From assembly GCA_964614215.1 (NCBI GenBank), contig CAZTKP010000038.1, positions 1-19,397 of the forward strand: a DNA stretch of 19,397 nucleotides. The letters run 5' to 3'. The translations under genes and the position numbers were made by a program. How positions within the stretch are numbered: position 1 is the first letter of the stretch; the number at the start of each line of letters is the position of its first letter. Positions 7,520-14,912 of the stretch are shown one piece after another. Source of the DNA: CAZTKP01 sp964614215 (GTDB lineage: Bacteria; UBP6; UBA1177). Under the pieces are notes generated by a model. The model had not been told where the DNA came from. It ran no database searches and saw only the letters and a program-made list of their open reading frames with translations.

Positions 7520-9067
7520 CTACTGAGCCGTACTTATGACTCTGGTTTCCCTGATGACCACAACTTTGATCTGACCTGGGTATGAAAGTTCCTCCTCGAC
7601 CTTTCTTGCAACATCGTTAGCAAGAACGTAGGCATCCTCATCCCCTATTTTGGACGTATCAACTATAACTCTAAGTTCACGTCCGGCCTGAATAGCGAAA
7701 GCCTTATCAACACCGTCAAAACCGGTTGCAACATTCTCAAGTTCGGAAAGACGCTGAATATACGCTTCCGTCATTTCCCTTCTTGCTCCAGGTCTTGCAC
7801 CACTAAGTGCATCGGAAGCTGAAATTATAACATCAAGCACTGTTTCAGGCTTAACTTCACCGTGATGTGCCGCGATAGCGTTAACGATCCTCTTACTTTC
7901 TCCATATTTCTGAGCAAGTTTTGCTCCGATCGAAGCGTGGCTTCCTTCTATTTCATGGTCCACGGCCTTTCCAATATCATGAAGAAGACCGGCCCTTCTA
8001 CAGTTCTTTACACTTATACCAAGTTCTGACGCCATAAGTCCTGCAAGAAAACCTGTCTCAATACTGTGTTTCCATACATTCTGTCCGTAGCTTGTCCTGA
8101 AACGGAGCCTTCCGACAAGAAGAACCAGTTCAGGATGCATCTTGTGAATTCCAAGATCGAACATTGCCTGATCACCGACCTCCTTGATCGTTTTCCACAC
8201 TTCCTTTGAAGCTGTGCTGAATACTTCTTCTATTCTTCCCGGATGAATTCTTCCATCCGAAATAAGTTTCTGCAGTGTCAGTGAGGCTATCTGTCTTCTC
8301 ACAGGATTGAAATCACTGATAACAACGGCTTCAGGAGTATCATCAATAATAAGATCGACTCCGGTAACGGCCTCGATAGCTCTGATGTTACGGCCCTCTC
8401 TTCCAATTATTCTTCCCTTCATCTCATCATTCGGAAGAGAAACTGTTGTAACTGTATTTTCAACCACATATTCTCCCGCATATCTCTGGATAGCAGTAGA
8501 CATGATCTCCCTGCCTTTCTTTTCAGCATCTTCAAGAAGATTTTCTTCTATCACCTTGATCTTCTTTGCGGCAATATGTTTGGCCTCATCCTCTATTTTC
8601 TGAATAAGCTGATCCTTTGCCTCATCCTGTGTAAGACCTGCTATCTTTTCCAGTTCGGATTTAACTTTCGCAGTTTCTTCCTCCAGCTTTTTATTCTGTT
8701 TCTCAAGATAGGCCTCAAAATCCTTCTGCTTTTTCTCAATTGCCTTGAATTCTTTTTCTTTTGAAAGGTTCAGCTCATCTCTTGCGGCAAGCTGCTCTTC
8801 TCTTTTATTTAGTCTTTTTTCTCTATCCTTAAATTCGTCGAGAAGACCGTTTTTCTGTCTTTCAGTCTGCTTTCTACCTTCATTTACGATCCTCTGAGCT
8901 TCTTTTTCAGCATCTTTAAGAACTTTATCAACTTCCTTCTTTGCATTTTCAAGCTCAATTCTCGCTTTTTCGCTCTTTTCTTTAAAGATCACTGTTCTTA
9001 CCAGTGCCCAGATAACTGCTCCTATCGGAATTCCTATAAGAAGCATGATTATTGCTGTAATGTCCAT
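7520..9067 (-). CDS. rny: Ribonuclease Y
   Basis: A 515-residue membrane-anchored endoribonuclease that starts mRNA decay. Domains in order: N-terminal membrane helix (about 4-24), a long charged coiled coil (about 28-195), a KH RNA-binding domain with the GxxG loop in GRIIGREGRN (218-227), and an HD phosphohydrolase domain with the His-Asp pair in LLHDIGK (363-364) and a second pair in AAHHGEV (400-402). Length and order match B. subtilis Rny. The ATG at 9067 begins only 2 nt after the cyclo-ligase stop, with an AGGGAG ribosome binding site inside the end of that gene. ymdB follows 17 nt downstream. Rny points to Firmicutes-style RNA decay in a diderm, seen in several FCB-type and deltaproteobacterial lineages. 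Confidence 0.97.
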   Translation of the reverse strand: MDITAIIMLLIGIPIGAVIWALVRTVIFKEKSEKARIELENAKKEVDKVLKDAEKEAQRIVNEGRKQTERQKNGLLDEFKDREKRLNKREEQLAARDELNLSKEKEFKAIEKKQKDFEAYLEKQNKKLEEETAKVKSELEKIAGLTQDEAKDQLIQKIEDEAKHIAAKKIKVIEENLLEDAEKKGREIMSTAIQRYAGEYVVENTVTTVSLPNDEMKGRIIGREGRNIRAIEAVTGVDLIIDDTPEAVVISDFNPVRRQIASLTLQKLISDGRIHPGRIEEVFSTASKEVWKTIKEVGDQAMFDLGIHKMHPELVLLVGRLRFRTSYGQNVWKHSIETGFLAGLMASELGISVKNCRRAGLLHDIGKAVDHEIEGSHASIGAKLAQKYGESKRIVNAIAAHHGEVKPETVLDVIISASDALSGARPGARREMTEAYIQRLSELENVATGFDGVDKAFAIQAGRELRVIVDTSKIGDEDAYVLANDVARKVEEELSYPGQIKVVVIRETRVISTAQ

Positions 9068-9069
9068 TA

Positions 9070-9642
9070 TTAACTCCCTGGTTTATCGTTACAAAAATAT
9101 GTTTTACTTTCTGTTATTAATATATCCACCGGAATATCCTGATCTTGCGAAAATCCCGGATCTACTAACTGAATGCTAAAGGCTGTTCCAACACTGACAG
9201 AGGTCTTTTTCCTATGCCTTAAAGTTGAATCATAATAACCTCCTCCGTAACCGATGCGTTCTCCCAGAATGGAAAAGGCAACTCCCGGAACTGCGAACAG
9301 ATCAATATTCTCTATTTCAACTTTTTTAAGATTATCCGCCGGCTCCATTATCCCGTAGGAACCTTTTACAAAATCATTAACCGACCTGATCCTGAAAAAA
9401 TCCAAGGTCCTTGTGCCTTTAACAACTTTTGGGAAAACGAAGGTCTTGTCCATGTCTGTCAGCAAAGGAAGAAGATCAACTTCATTCCTGAACGGGTAGT
9501 AAAGCGCAACAACGGCAGAGTTTGAGTAAGCATCTAATTTCACTAACTTTTCTATTATTGCTGAACTGTGGCTCTGAACCTGAGATCCGGTCTGGAGTTT
9601 TCTCGCCACCAGAATCTCTCTTCTGAGATCATCCTTAGCCAA
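9070..9642 (-). CDS. fau: 5-formyltetrahydrofolate cyclo-ligase
   Basis: A roughly 190-residue enzyme converting 5-formyl-THF to 5,10-methenyl-THF with ATP. Motifs: KDDLRREILVAR at the N-terminus (family K..LR......R), FPKV, YGIMEP, the nucleotide/folate loop VPGVAFS-GERIGYGGGYYD, and IPVDILITE near the end. The frame stays open to an ATG at 9732, but I place the start at TTG 9642: this gives the normal family N-terminus and length, and the upstream ATG lies before the predicted transcription start. No other start fits well, because the clear AGGAGG is 25 nt away, separated by a hairpin (see leader entry). First gene of a cyclo-ligase/rny/ymdB operon, an order found in several bacterial groups. 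Family assignment is firm; the start is moderately sure. Confidence 0.9.
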   Translation of the reverse strand: MAKDDLRREILVARKLQTGSQVQSHSSAIIEKLVKLDAYSNSAVVALYYPFRNEVDLLPLLTDMDKTFVFPKVVKGTRTLDFFRIRSVNDFVKGSYGIMEPADNLKKVEIENIDLFAVPGVAFSILGERIGYGGGYYDSTLRHRKKTSVSVGTAFSIQLVDPGFSQDQDIPVDILITESKTYFCNDKPGS

Positions 9643-9673
9643 TGTATCTAAAAGCCCCTGCGGGCTTCCTCCT
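9643..9673 (-). promoter_or_regulatory. Shine-Dalgarno, hairpin and spacer in the cyclo-ligase leader
   Basis: Reading the minus strand, AGGAGG (9673-9668) is followed immediately by a perfect 6-bp inverted repeat AAGCCC-GCAG-GGGCTT (9667-9652), extendable by two G-U pairs, then nine bases TTAGATACA and the TTG start (9642). Linear spacing is 25 nt, too long for initiation; with the hairpin folded it is 9 nt. This could let the structure position the ribosome, as described for a few bacterial and phage mRNAs. Alternatively the GC-rich stem followed by a short T run is a weak attenuator. The repeat is seen directly; its function is inference. Confidence 0.45.
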
Positions 9674-9689
9674 GGAACAAATTTATCAT
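9648..9689 (-). other. Possible 13-codon leader ORF overlapping the hairpin
   Basis: ATG at 9689 opens a short frame encoding MINLFQEEARRGF, ending in TAG at 9650-9648, five bases before the cyclo-ligase TTG. It contains both the AGGAGG and the whole hairpin, so its translation would melt the stem. I see no good ribosome binding site for its own ATG, and so short a frame is expected often by chance. Confidence 0.15.
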
Positions 9690-9698
9690 ATATATAAA

Positions 9699-9714
9699 AC
9701 TGCAAAAAAGCAGT
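9699..9714 (-). promoter_or_regulatory. Hairpin at the 5' end of the cyclo-ligase transcript
   Basis: The minus strand reads ACTGC-TTTTTT-GCAGT, a perfect 5-bp stem with a six-T loop. It would start within a few bases of the predicted transcription start (about 9717). Hairpins at transcript 5' ends often protect mRNA from decay, which is notable for an operon encoding RNase Y, but no function is shown. Confidence 0.35.
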
Positions 9715-9723
9715 CGTTACATA

Positions 9724-9752
9724 AAAATACATATATTGTATAAGATTGTCAA
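9724..9752 (-). promoter_or_regulatory. Sigma70-type promoter of the cyclo-ligase/rny/ymdB operon
   Basis: On the minus strand a consensus TTGACA (9752-9747) is followed after 17 nt by TATTTT (9729-9724). Transcription would begin near 9717, downstream of the ATG at 9732, which argues against that ATG as the cyclo-ligase start. The surrounding sequence is very AT-rich, so an alternative -10 within TATACAAT is possible. Confidence 0.6.
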
Positions 9753-9805
9753 ATTTTAAGTTTTTAAAAGCTGCCTTCTATTCTTTCCTTATGCCGATTT
9801 GTGAT

Positions 9806-9811
9806 TATAAT
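9806..9811 (+). promoter_or_regulatory. Candidate -10 element for rseP/tsaB
   Basis: A perfect TATAAT lies 40 nt before the rseP ATG at 9851, putting the transcription start near 9818. No convincing -35 is found at the expected distance (around 9783-9788). It stands back to back with the minus-strand promoter at 9724-9752, so 9718-9850 is a divergent promoter region. Confidence 0.4.
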
Positions 9812-9850
9812 CTTTTAGCAGTTTATTGGATTTCTGTATCAGGTAGAAAA

Positions 9851-11455
9851 ATGCTTATGTATATTTTCGGCGTCGTTCTTTTAGGAATAGTGGTTTTCAT
9901 TCATGAACTTGGACATTTTATTTTTGCAAAACTTTTCAATGTTCAGGTAACAGCTTTCTCCATAGGTTTCGGAACACCGATCTTAAAATGGAAAAGGGGA
10001 GATACTGAATACCGGATCTCGATCGTTCCTCTGGGTGGTTATGTAAAAATGACCGGTGAAACTCCAAACGATGAAAGAGAGTTAACTGAAGATGAAATAG
10101 CCGTTTCCTATTCTCACAAAAAATGGTGGCAGAAAGTTGTGATAGCCGTTGCCGGACCTCTTTTCAACATCATTCTTGCTGTTTTTGTCTTTCTGATAGT
10201 ATCTTTTTATGAATATTCAGCTCCGGCTCCGATAATTGAATACATCGATCCTGACGGGGCTGCTGCTGCTGCAGGCATTGAGGAAGGAGACAGAATAGTT
10301 AAAATAGACGGCGACAAAATTCACCTGTGGGAAGATATTTCAGAAAATCTGAAAATAAGCTCCGGAAAATGTCCGGAAACTGAAGTAACTGTAAAGAAAT
10401 TCGGCTCAGGAACCAGCAGAAAATACACTGTCCAACCCAGGATCGGCACATATCAGGACAATTTTAATGAAACTCATACAAGGTGTGAAATAGGTATCGC
10501 AAGGTTACCCAAGGATACCGTAATTTCATTAACTTCAAAAGTCGAAGGCCTTCAGAGCGGAGACCGTGTCACATCCGTAAACGGCAAAGAAGTTGACAGG
10601 TTCTACAAACTCCGGCACCTCGTTAAAGGAAAACCTGTTTCAAAACTCGGAGTCATACGGGACGGAAAAGATCTGACAGTGGAACTTGAAAGCATAACAG
10701 ATCTTCATGAAAAAATACTTTATGGAGGCATGATCATTTCACAGGTTCAGGAAGGATCATTTTCACAGTCTGTCGGATTTAAGGAAGGAGATGCCGTACT
10801 TTCCGTGAACGGTAAAAAAACGACCATTCCCTATCAGTTCTATGCGGAACTTTCGAAGTTACAGGAAAATGACTCCGCGACCGTGGATATTTTAAGAGAC
10901 ACCGATCAGGAAACTATCACATTTAAGGTATCCATAGAGGAAAAGGATAACGCTTTTACAGGAATGAAAGACCGCAAAGTAAGGTGGGGCGCAAAGTTCA
11001 ACTTTGACTACAACATTCCTGAAGTAATGGCAGACCGTGAAAATCCTGCTCTCTTTTCCGTGTCCTATGCCCTGGGCCAGACATGGAAAATGACAGAAAT
11101 GACACTTAAAGGTTTCTGGTACCTAGTTTCAGGGAAGATGTCCGCAAAAAGTCTCGGAGGCCCTATCATGATCTTCGACATCTCAAAACGGGCGGCTGAG
11201 GCCGGTCTGAAGCACTTTCTCTTCATTCTTGCCGTTATCAGCATAAACCTTGGAATAATAAATCTTTTCCCTGTCCCCATTCTTGACGGAGGACACATTG
11301 CGATGTATACTTTTGAAGGCGTTTCGGGGAAAAAGATACCCATTTCCATCAAGGAGAAAATGTTGACCGTTGGATTTGTTCTTCTCATGTTACTGATGGC
11401 TTTTGCAATTTTTAATGATTTCTCAAGGTATATTTCAATATTTACAGGTGCCTGA
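9851..11455 (+). CDS. rseP: RseP-type site-2 intramembrane zinc metalloprotease with three PDZ-like domains
   Basis: A 534-residue inner-membrane protease of the M50/S2P family, which cuts transmembrane substrates such as anti-sigma factors. The first helix carries HELGH (18-22, catalytic Glu19); the third zinc ligand and helix lie in NLFPVPILDGG (Asp479). In between I see three PDZ-like modules, each with a Gx(3)GD loop: GIEEGDRI (about 142), GLQSGDRV (about 233) and GFKEGDAV (about 309). E. coli RseP has two and about 450 residues, so this one is longer. The start is ATG 9851: family members begin within ten residues of the first helix, and the 35 extra codons up to 9746 overlap the promoter region. 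A weak AGGT precedes the ATG. The stop TGA is immediately followed by the tsaB TTG. Confidence 0.93.
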   Translation: MLMYIFGVVLLGIVVFIHELGHFIFAKLFNVQVTAFSIGFGTPILKWKRGDTEYRISIVPLGGYVKMTGETPNDERELTEDEIAVSYSHKKWWQKVVIAVAGPLFNIILAVFVFLIVSFYEYSAPAPIIEYIDPDGAAAAAGIEEGDRIVKIDGDKIHLWEDISENLKISSGKCPETEVTVKKFGSGTSRKYTVQPRIGTYQDNFNETHTRCEIGIARLPKDTVISLTSKVEGLQSGDRVTSVNGKEVDRFYKLRHLVKGKPVSKLGVIRDGKDLTVELESITDLHEKILYGGMIISQVQEGSFSQSVGFKEGDAVLSVNGKKTTIPYQFYAELSKLQENDSATVDILRDTDQETITFKVSIEEKDNAFTGMKDRKVRWGAKFNFDYNIPEVMADRENPALFSVSYALGQTWKMTEMTLKGFWYLVSGKMSAKSLGGPIMIFDISKRAAEAGLKHFLFILAVISINLGIINLFPVPILDGGHIAMYTFEGVSGKKIPISIKEKMLTVGFVLLMLLMAFAIFNDFSRYISIFTGA

Positions 11456-12370
11456 TTGGATAACTTTCTGATTTTTGACGTTTCATCCAGTACTCTTTTC
11501 TACTGTGGAAAGGTCCAGGATGATAATTTCCTTGTCAGAAGAAATTTCCCCAAAGGTGAAATGAATCGAAAACTTCCTGAGATAATTAAAGATATCAGAA
11601 AAAAAATAGAGGGCAGGGACATCACGGTTGTTGTCGGAACAGGTCCCGGATCCTTCACTGGTCTCAAAACCGGTCTTGCAATGTTTCTGGGGATGCTCTA
11701 TTCTGTCGGAATAAAAAAGATCAGAACAGTATCATCTTTAAGGCTTTTTTTTCTACTTTCGGAAAAAACATCTGACTACACCATTTCTGTCTCACCATTT
11801 AATAAAGATGAGTTCTTTTTCACACTTATTGACAGAGACGGGAAAACTGTTGTTCCGGACAGACACTCGTCACCGCCTTACGCAGAACTTGCAGAAGCTG
11901 CATACGTCCTGAAAGGCAGCTCTGTTAATGCTGTAAGTTCAGGGAAAATTCAGGAAAACATAAGAACCGTTCTGACCGTTGCTTTCGGAGATCTGTCTTT
12001 TCATCTGCCGTCTCTGTGCGATGAAATTACAACCGGAGACTTTGAGGAACTGGATATAACCGTAGAACCGCTTTTACTGAATTATGTGGCCTACCCGGCC
12101 AACATAAAGGACAGCATGAATATTTATGTTAACAGTATCGAGAGGAGTGACATGAAAATCGAAAATCTTTCCGTTAATGAGATCAATGACAAGTTAAAAA
12201 AACTCAGAGAAGAACACAGAAGATTTGACGAAATGTCAGATTCACTTGCCCAGAAAAGCTACCTTACACCTACTGACGAAATGGAACTTAATCAGCTGAG
12301 AAAGAAAAAGCTCCTGAAAAAAGATATGATATCATACTACGAGAACATTCTGGAAAAACAAAGTTCCTGA
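11456..12370 (+). CDS. tsaB: TsaB (t6A tRNA modification) with in-frame C-terminal DUF465/YdcH domain
   Basis: Residues 1 to about 225 form TsaB, the scaffold partner of TsaD in making N6-threonylcarbamoyladenosine on ANN-decoding tRNAs. Evidence: the opening FLIFDVSSSTL strand, GTGPGSFTGLKTGLAMFLGM (61-80) and the terminal EPLLLNYVAYP segment. From about residue 233 the same frame continues without a stop into a 72-residue helical hairpin, with KLREEHRRFDEMSD, SYLTPTDEMELNQLRKKK and LLKKDM, the layout of DUF465/YdcH proteins. So either the protein is a fusion or two products share a frame (see separate entry). The TTG start directly follows the rseP TGA with no gap; AGGTG (11446-11450) is a fair ribosome binding site. 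Together with rseP it forms a two-gene operon. Confidence 0.9.
   Translation: MDNFLIFDVSSSTLFYCGKVQDDNFLVRRNFPKGEMNRKLPEIIKDIRKKIEGRDITVVVGTGPGSFTGLKTGLAMFLGMLYSVGIKKIRTVSSLRLFFLLSEKTSDYTISVSPFNKDEFFFTLIDRDGKTVVPDRHSSPPYAELAEAAYVLKGSSVNAVSSGKIQENIRTVLTVAFGDLSFHLPSLCDEITTGDFEELDITVEPLLLNYVAYPANIKDSMNIYVNSIERSDMKIENLSVNEINDKLKKLREEHRRFDEMSDSLAQKSYLTPTDEMELNQLRKKKLLKKDMISYYENILEKQSS
12152..12370 (+). CDS. Possible independently initiated DUF465/YdcH protein inside the tsaB frame
   Basis: An ATG at 12152, in frame with tsaB (its codon 233), is preceded by AGAGGAG (12141-12147), a much better ribosome binding site than tsaB itself has. Initiation here gives a 72-residue protein, the normal size of free-standing YdcH/DUF465 proteins (about 70-75), with the family SYLTP-E-L-KK-KL-KD pattern. 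Their function is not known. The TsaB part ends about eight residues earlier, which is where a separate gene would begin. Whether the cell makes the fusion, the short form, or both cannot be decided from sequence. A sequencing error that removed a tsaB stop codon is also possible. Confidence 0.5.
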   Translation: MKIENLSVNEINDKLKKLREEHRRFDEMSDSLAQKSYLTPTDEMELNQLRKKKLLKKDMISYYENILEKQSS

Positions 12371-12391
12371 AACTTTCTAAACCTGTATTAT

Positions 12392-12420
12392 TTGACTTAC
12401 CAGACAGCGAGTGATAACAT
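12392..12420 (+). promoter_or_regulatory. Extended -10 promoter of the receptor/lipoprotein unit
   Basis: TTGACT (12392-12397), a 17-nt spacer and TAACAT (12415-12420), with TGA directly before the -10 forming an extended -10 (TGn). Transcription would start near 12427, 35 nt before the ATG at 12462. A GGAG ribosome binding site at 12451-12454 lies downstream. Confidence 0.65.
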
Positions 12421-12461
12421 TCTACGCTTTTTAAGATTAGACATTTTAGAGGAGACTAACA

Positions 12462-14901
12462 ATGAAAAAAACACTTCTCCTGCTTTTAATATTAATATGC
12501 TGTATTCCTCTTTACAGTGTCCCTAAAAAAAAATTCGCACCTGAAAAGACCGAAGAAGTAAAAAAAGAGGACTCCCAGCAAACTGACAGCAAGCAAAAGG
12601 AAAAGAAGAAGGCAAAGAAAAAATCCAAAGTTCAGAAAACCAAAGAACCTCAACTGGTACCTGTCTCAAAAAAACCTGCTAAGCCAAAAAAGAAAACAGT
12701 TAAGAAAGCGGTCGTAAAACCGAAAAAAGTCGTTACAAAACAGAAAAAAACTGTCCCTGTTAAAACCGCCGGGAAACCGAAAGAACCTGCAAAAAAAGAA
12801 GCTGTTACAAAACAGGAAAAAAAGATACTGCCACCTGAAAAGGATCCGGCAAAAACAAAGATGGTTGCAGAAGAAAAAGAGAAAAAAGCTGTTCCTGTTA
12901 AAACTGCGGATAAACCCGAAGAACCTGCAAAAAAAGATGCTGCTGNNNNNNNNNNNNNNNNNNNNNNNNNNNNNNNNNNNNNNNNNNNNNNNNNNNNNNN
13001 NNNNNNNNNNNNNNNNNNNNNNNNNNNNNNNNNNNNNNNNNNNNNCCCCTGCAAAAAAAGCCGATACAAAAAAAGATGTGGCAAAAAAGACCTTTAATCG
13101 GTATTTTTCAGAAAAAAGCACATCAAAACTTCCGTTCTTTCTTGAAGCAGCACCTTCAACAGCATACGGAACAGGACTTCTTGCCGGAGGACAGACATCA
13201 AACGAAAGTGCATACTACTTTGAGGGAGTCAAGATCCCGTTTACAAATAATTTTCTCACAGGAACTTCCATTATAAACAGTAATCTGATCAACAGATATA
13301 CCTATACCGGGGCTTACGGACCGGAACTTGGAGACTCTTCGGGAAGTGTGATCAATATCAGTCTTAAAAACCCCCGAAGTGACCGGGTAGGCGGATTTTT
13401 TGATATCGGACTTCTCGGGGCATCTTTTCTTTCAGAGGGGAAGATCTCTGAAAGTGACTCGTTCAGTCTTTCTATCGACTACGAACCTGAAGATCTTTTT
13501 ACCGATATAGCTTTTGATAATGAACATTCTCTTGCAAGTTCTTCCAATCTGGGCGGACATGCCAGATATGTTCACAGTTTCAATAAAAAGAACTCTATAA
13601 AAATGACCGTTATAGGCGCAAGGAACAAAATATCTCACCTTTCCGCCTACAAAAAGAACGGCGTTCCTAATCTTGGAGAAACTCTTGCTCCTGAAGCGAT
13701 GTTCATCCTTGCAAAAGGCGACCAGGAATATAGGGGGGAAAGTTTAGATTCGAGATTAACAGGAAGTTTTATGCTTTCCAGCTGGGAGTACCCGGTCTAT
13801 AACCGTGACAACTTCTCAACTATTGATTATCGAGGAACCATTGAAGAGCATCTGAGCTGGAAAATAAACTGTCACAACAGAATAGACTTCGGAGCAGTTT
13901 TCATGGCTGGAATTTTCTCCACCGAAACAAGATCGTCTCTTCTTCCTATAGAAGGAGAGCCGGGAATGATACATACATTCAACACTTTCGGATACTCTGA
14001 GAATGTCGGCTACATTCATCCTTCGATCTATTTAAAGTACAGATTAAGTGCTTCAGGGCTTGAGATCGTTCCCGGAGTCCATATTTCAGGAGATTTCCAC
14101 AACAGGGAGGAATGGTCAGGAACTATAGATCCGAGACTTTATCTTGCGTACACAGTTAAAGATATGGTCAAGATCTATGCTTCCGGTGGACTTTATTCAA
14201 GAAGGCCGGAATATGAAATGACCCTTTTCGGATTCGGTAACGAGGCTCTTGACTATGAAAAATCCGCTCACTCAAAGTTCGGCATAAATGTAAATCTGAA
14301 AGGTTTCTTTGCAGATGTTTCCGGATTCTATAAGTATCATTTCAATCTGATAACCAGAGACCCTGAAGATGCCGCAGGTTACGATAATCTTGGAAAAGGA
14401 TGGTCAGCCGGGACTGAGATTAAAGCAGGATATAAAAACAAATATCTTAACACCTGGATAGCTTACACCTTTCTTAAAAGCGAAAGAAAAAACAGCAAGA
14501 CCCTTGATTACAGAAAATCTGACGGAGATATTCCTCACAACCTGAAAGCCGCTCTTAGCTACAGATTCCATAAGAACTGGAACTTTTCGGGAGACATTAC
14601 TGTAGCTTCCGGCTTGCTCGTTTCTCAGATCGACGGATCAAATTACTTTGCCGACGGAGAGATCTATCTGCCAGTTACTTCATATGACGGAATAAACAGC
14701 AGCAGGCTTTCCGGGCTCATCAGTTATGGAGCTAAGCTGGAATATTTTATTTTTCTCAACAACATAAGATTGGGAATTTATGCAAAGGCAAAAGGAACAA
14801 AAGCCACCATCGATTACATTTATAATTCCGACTATACCGACAGAACGACACTCCACCTTACTCCTGTTTTAGGTACGATCGGTATTACTGGTGAATTTTA
14901 A
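12462..14901 (+). CDS. TonB-dependent-receptor-like outer-membrane protein with Lys/Pro-rich N-terminal linker (interrupted by assembly gap)
   Basis: I read two frames as one gene split by the 100-N placeholder: 12462-12945 before it and 13046-14901 after it. The N-terminus is a signal peptide (MKKTLLLLLILICCIPLYS). Next come about 150 or more residues of Lys/Pro/Glu/Ala repeats resembling the periplasm-spanning linker of TonB. After the gap follows a short plug-like segment (GTGLLAGG, YYFEGVKIPF, YTGAYGPELGDSSGSVINISLKNPRSDRVGG), the pattern of myxobacterial-type TonB-dependent receptor plugs, then a long beta-barrel region ending ITGEF with a terminal Phe. Substrate unknown. I see no clear TonB box. 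The frames disagree by one base only because 100 is not a multiple of three. A lipoprotein gene follows 11 nt downstream. Receptor family likely; exact class uncertain. Confidence 0.75.
12750..13080 (+). repeat. Imperfect 138-nt (46-codon) tandem repeat spanning the gap
   Basis: The segment at 12750-12797, encoding TVPVKTAGKPKEPAKK, recurs at 12888-12935 as AVPVKTADKPEEPAKK, exactly 138 nt later. A further PAKK core follows the gap at 13048. Between them lie other Lys/Glu/Pro-rich stretches. The repeat is coding and in frame. Such arrays commonly break short-read assemblies, which explains the gap, and they are prone to copy-number change. Confidence 0.7.
12946..13045. other. Assembly gap (100 N)
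   Basis: Exactly 100 Ns, a conventional placeholder rather than a measured length. It sits inside the repetitive part of the receptor gene. Confidence 0.98.
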
Positions 14902-14912
14902 CGGAGGATCCT

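Noticed and set aside
8307..8764. Two plus-strand open frames inside rny
   Set aside because: Antisense to the rny KH and coiled-coil coding region, Ser/Phe/Leu-rich without motifs.
9652..9667. Intrinsic terminator in the cyclo-ligase leader
   Set aside because: The stem is only six G/C-A/T pairs and the T run is four bases, two of them inside the stem; too weak to call a terminator, so it is kept as a regulatory hairpin.
9643..9720. 6S RNA upstream of the cyclo-ligase gene, as in many proteobacteria
   Set aside because: Only about 75 nt separate the predicted transcript start from the coding start, too short for a 6S RNA, and no long closing stem is visible.
12750..13060. CRISPR-like array
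   Set aside because: The repeats are in-frame coding Lys/Pro-rich units with imperfect similarity and no spacer structure.
13076..13097. Continuation of the 12462 frame past the gap as a short C-terminus
   Set aside because: Arises only because the 100-N filler is not a multiple of three; the other frame carries the receptor domain.
12650..13121. Minus-strand Phe/Ser-rich frames across the gap
   Set aside because: Reverse complement of the Lys-rich repeat, bridged only by Ns.
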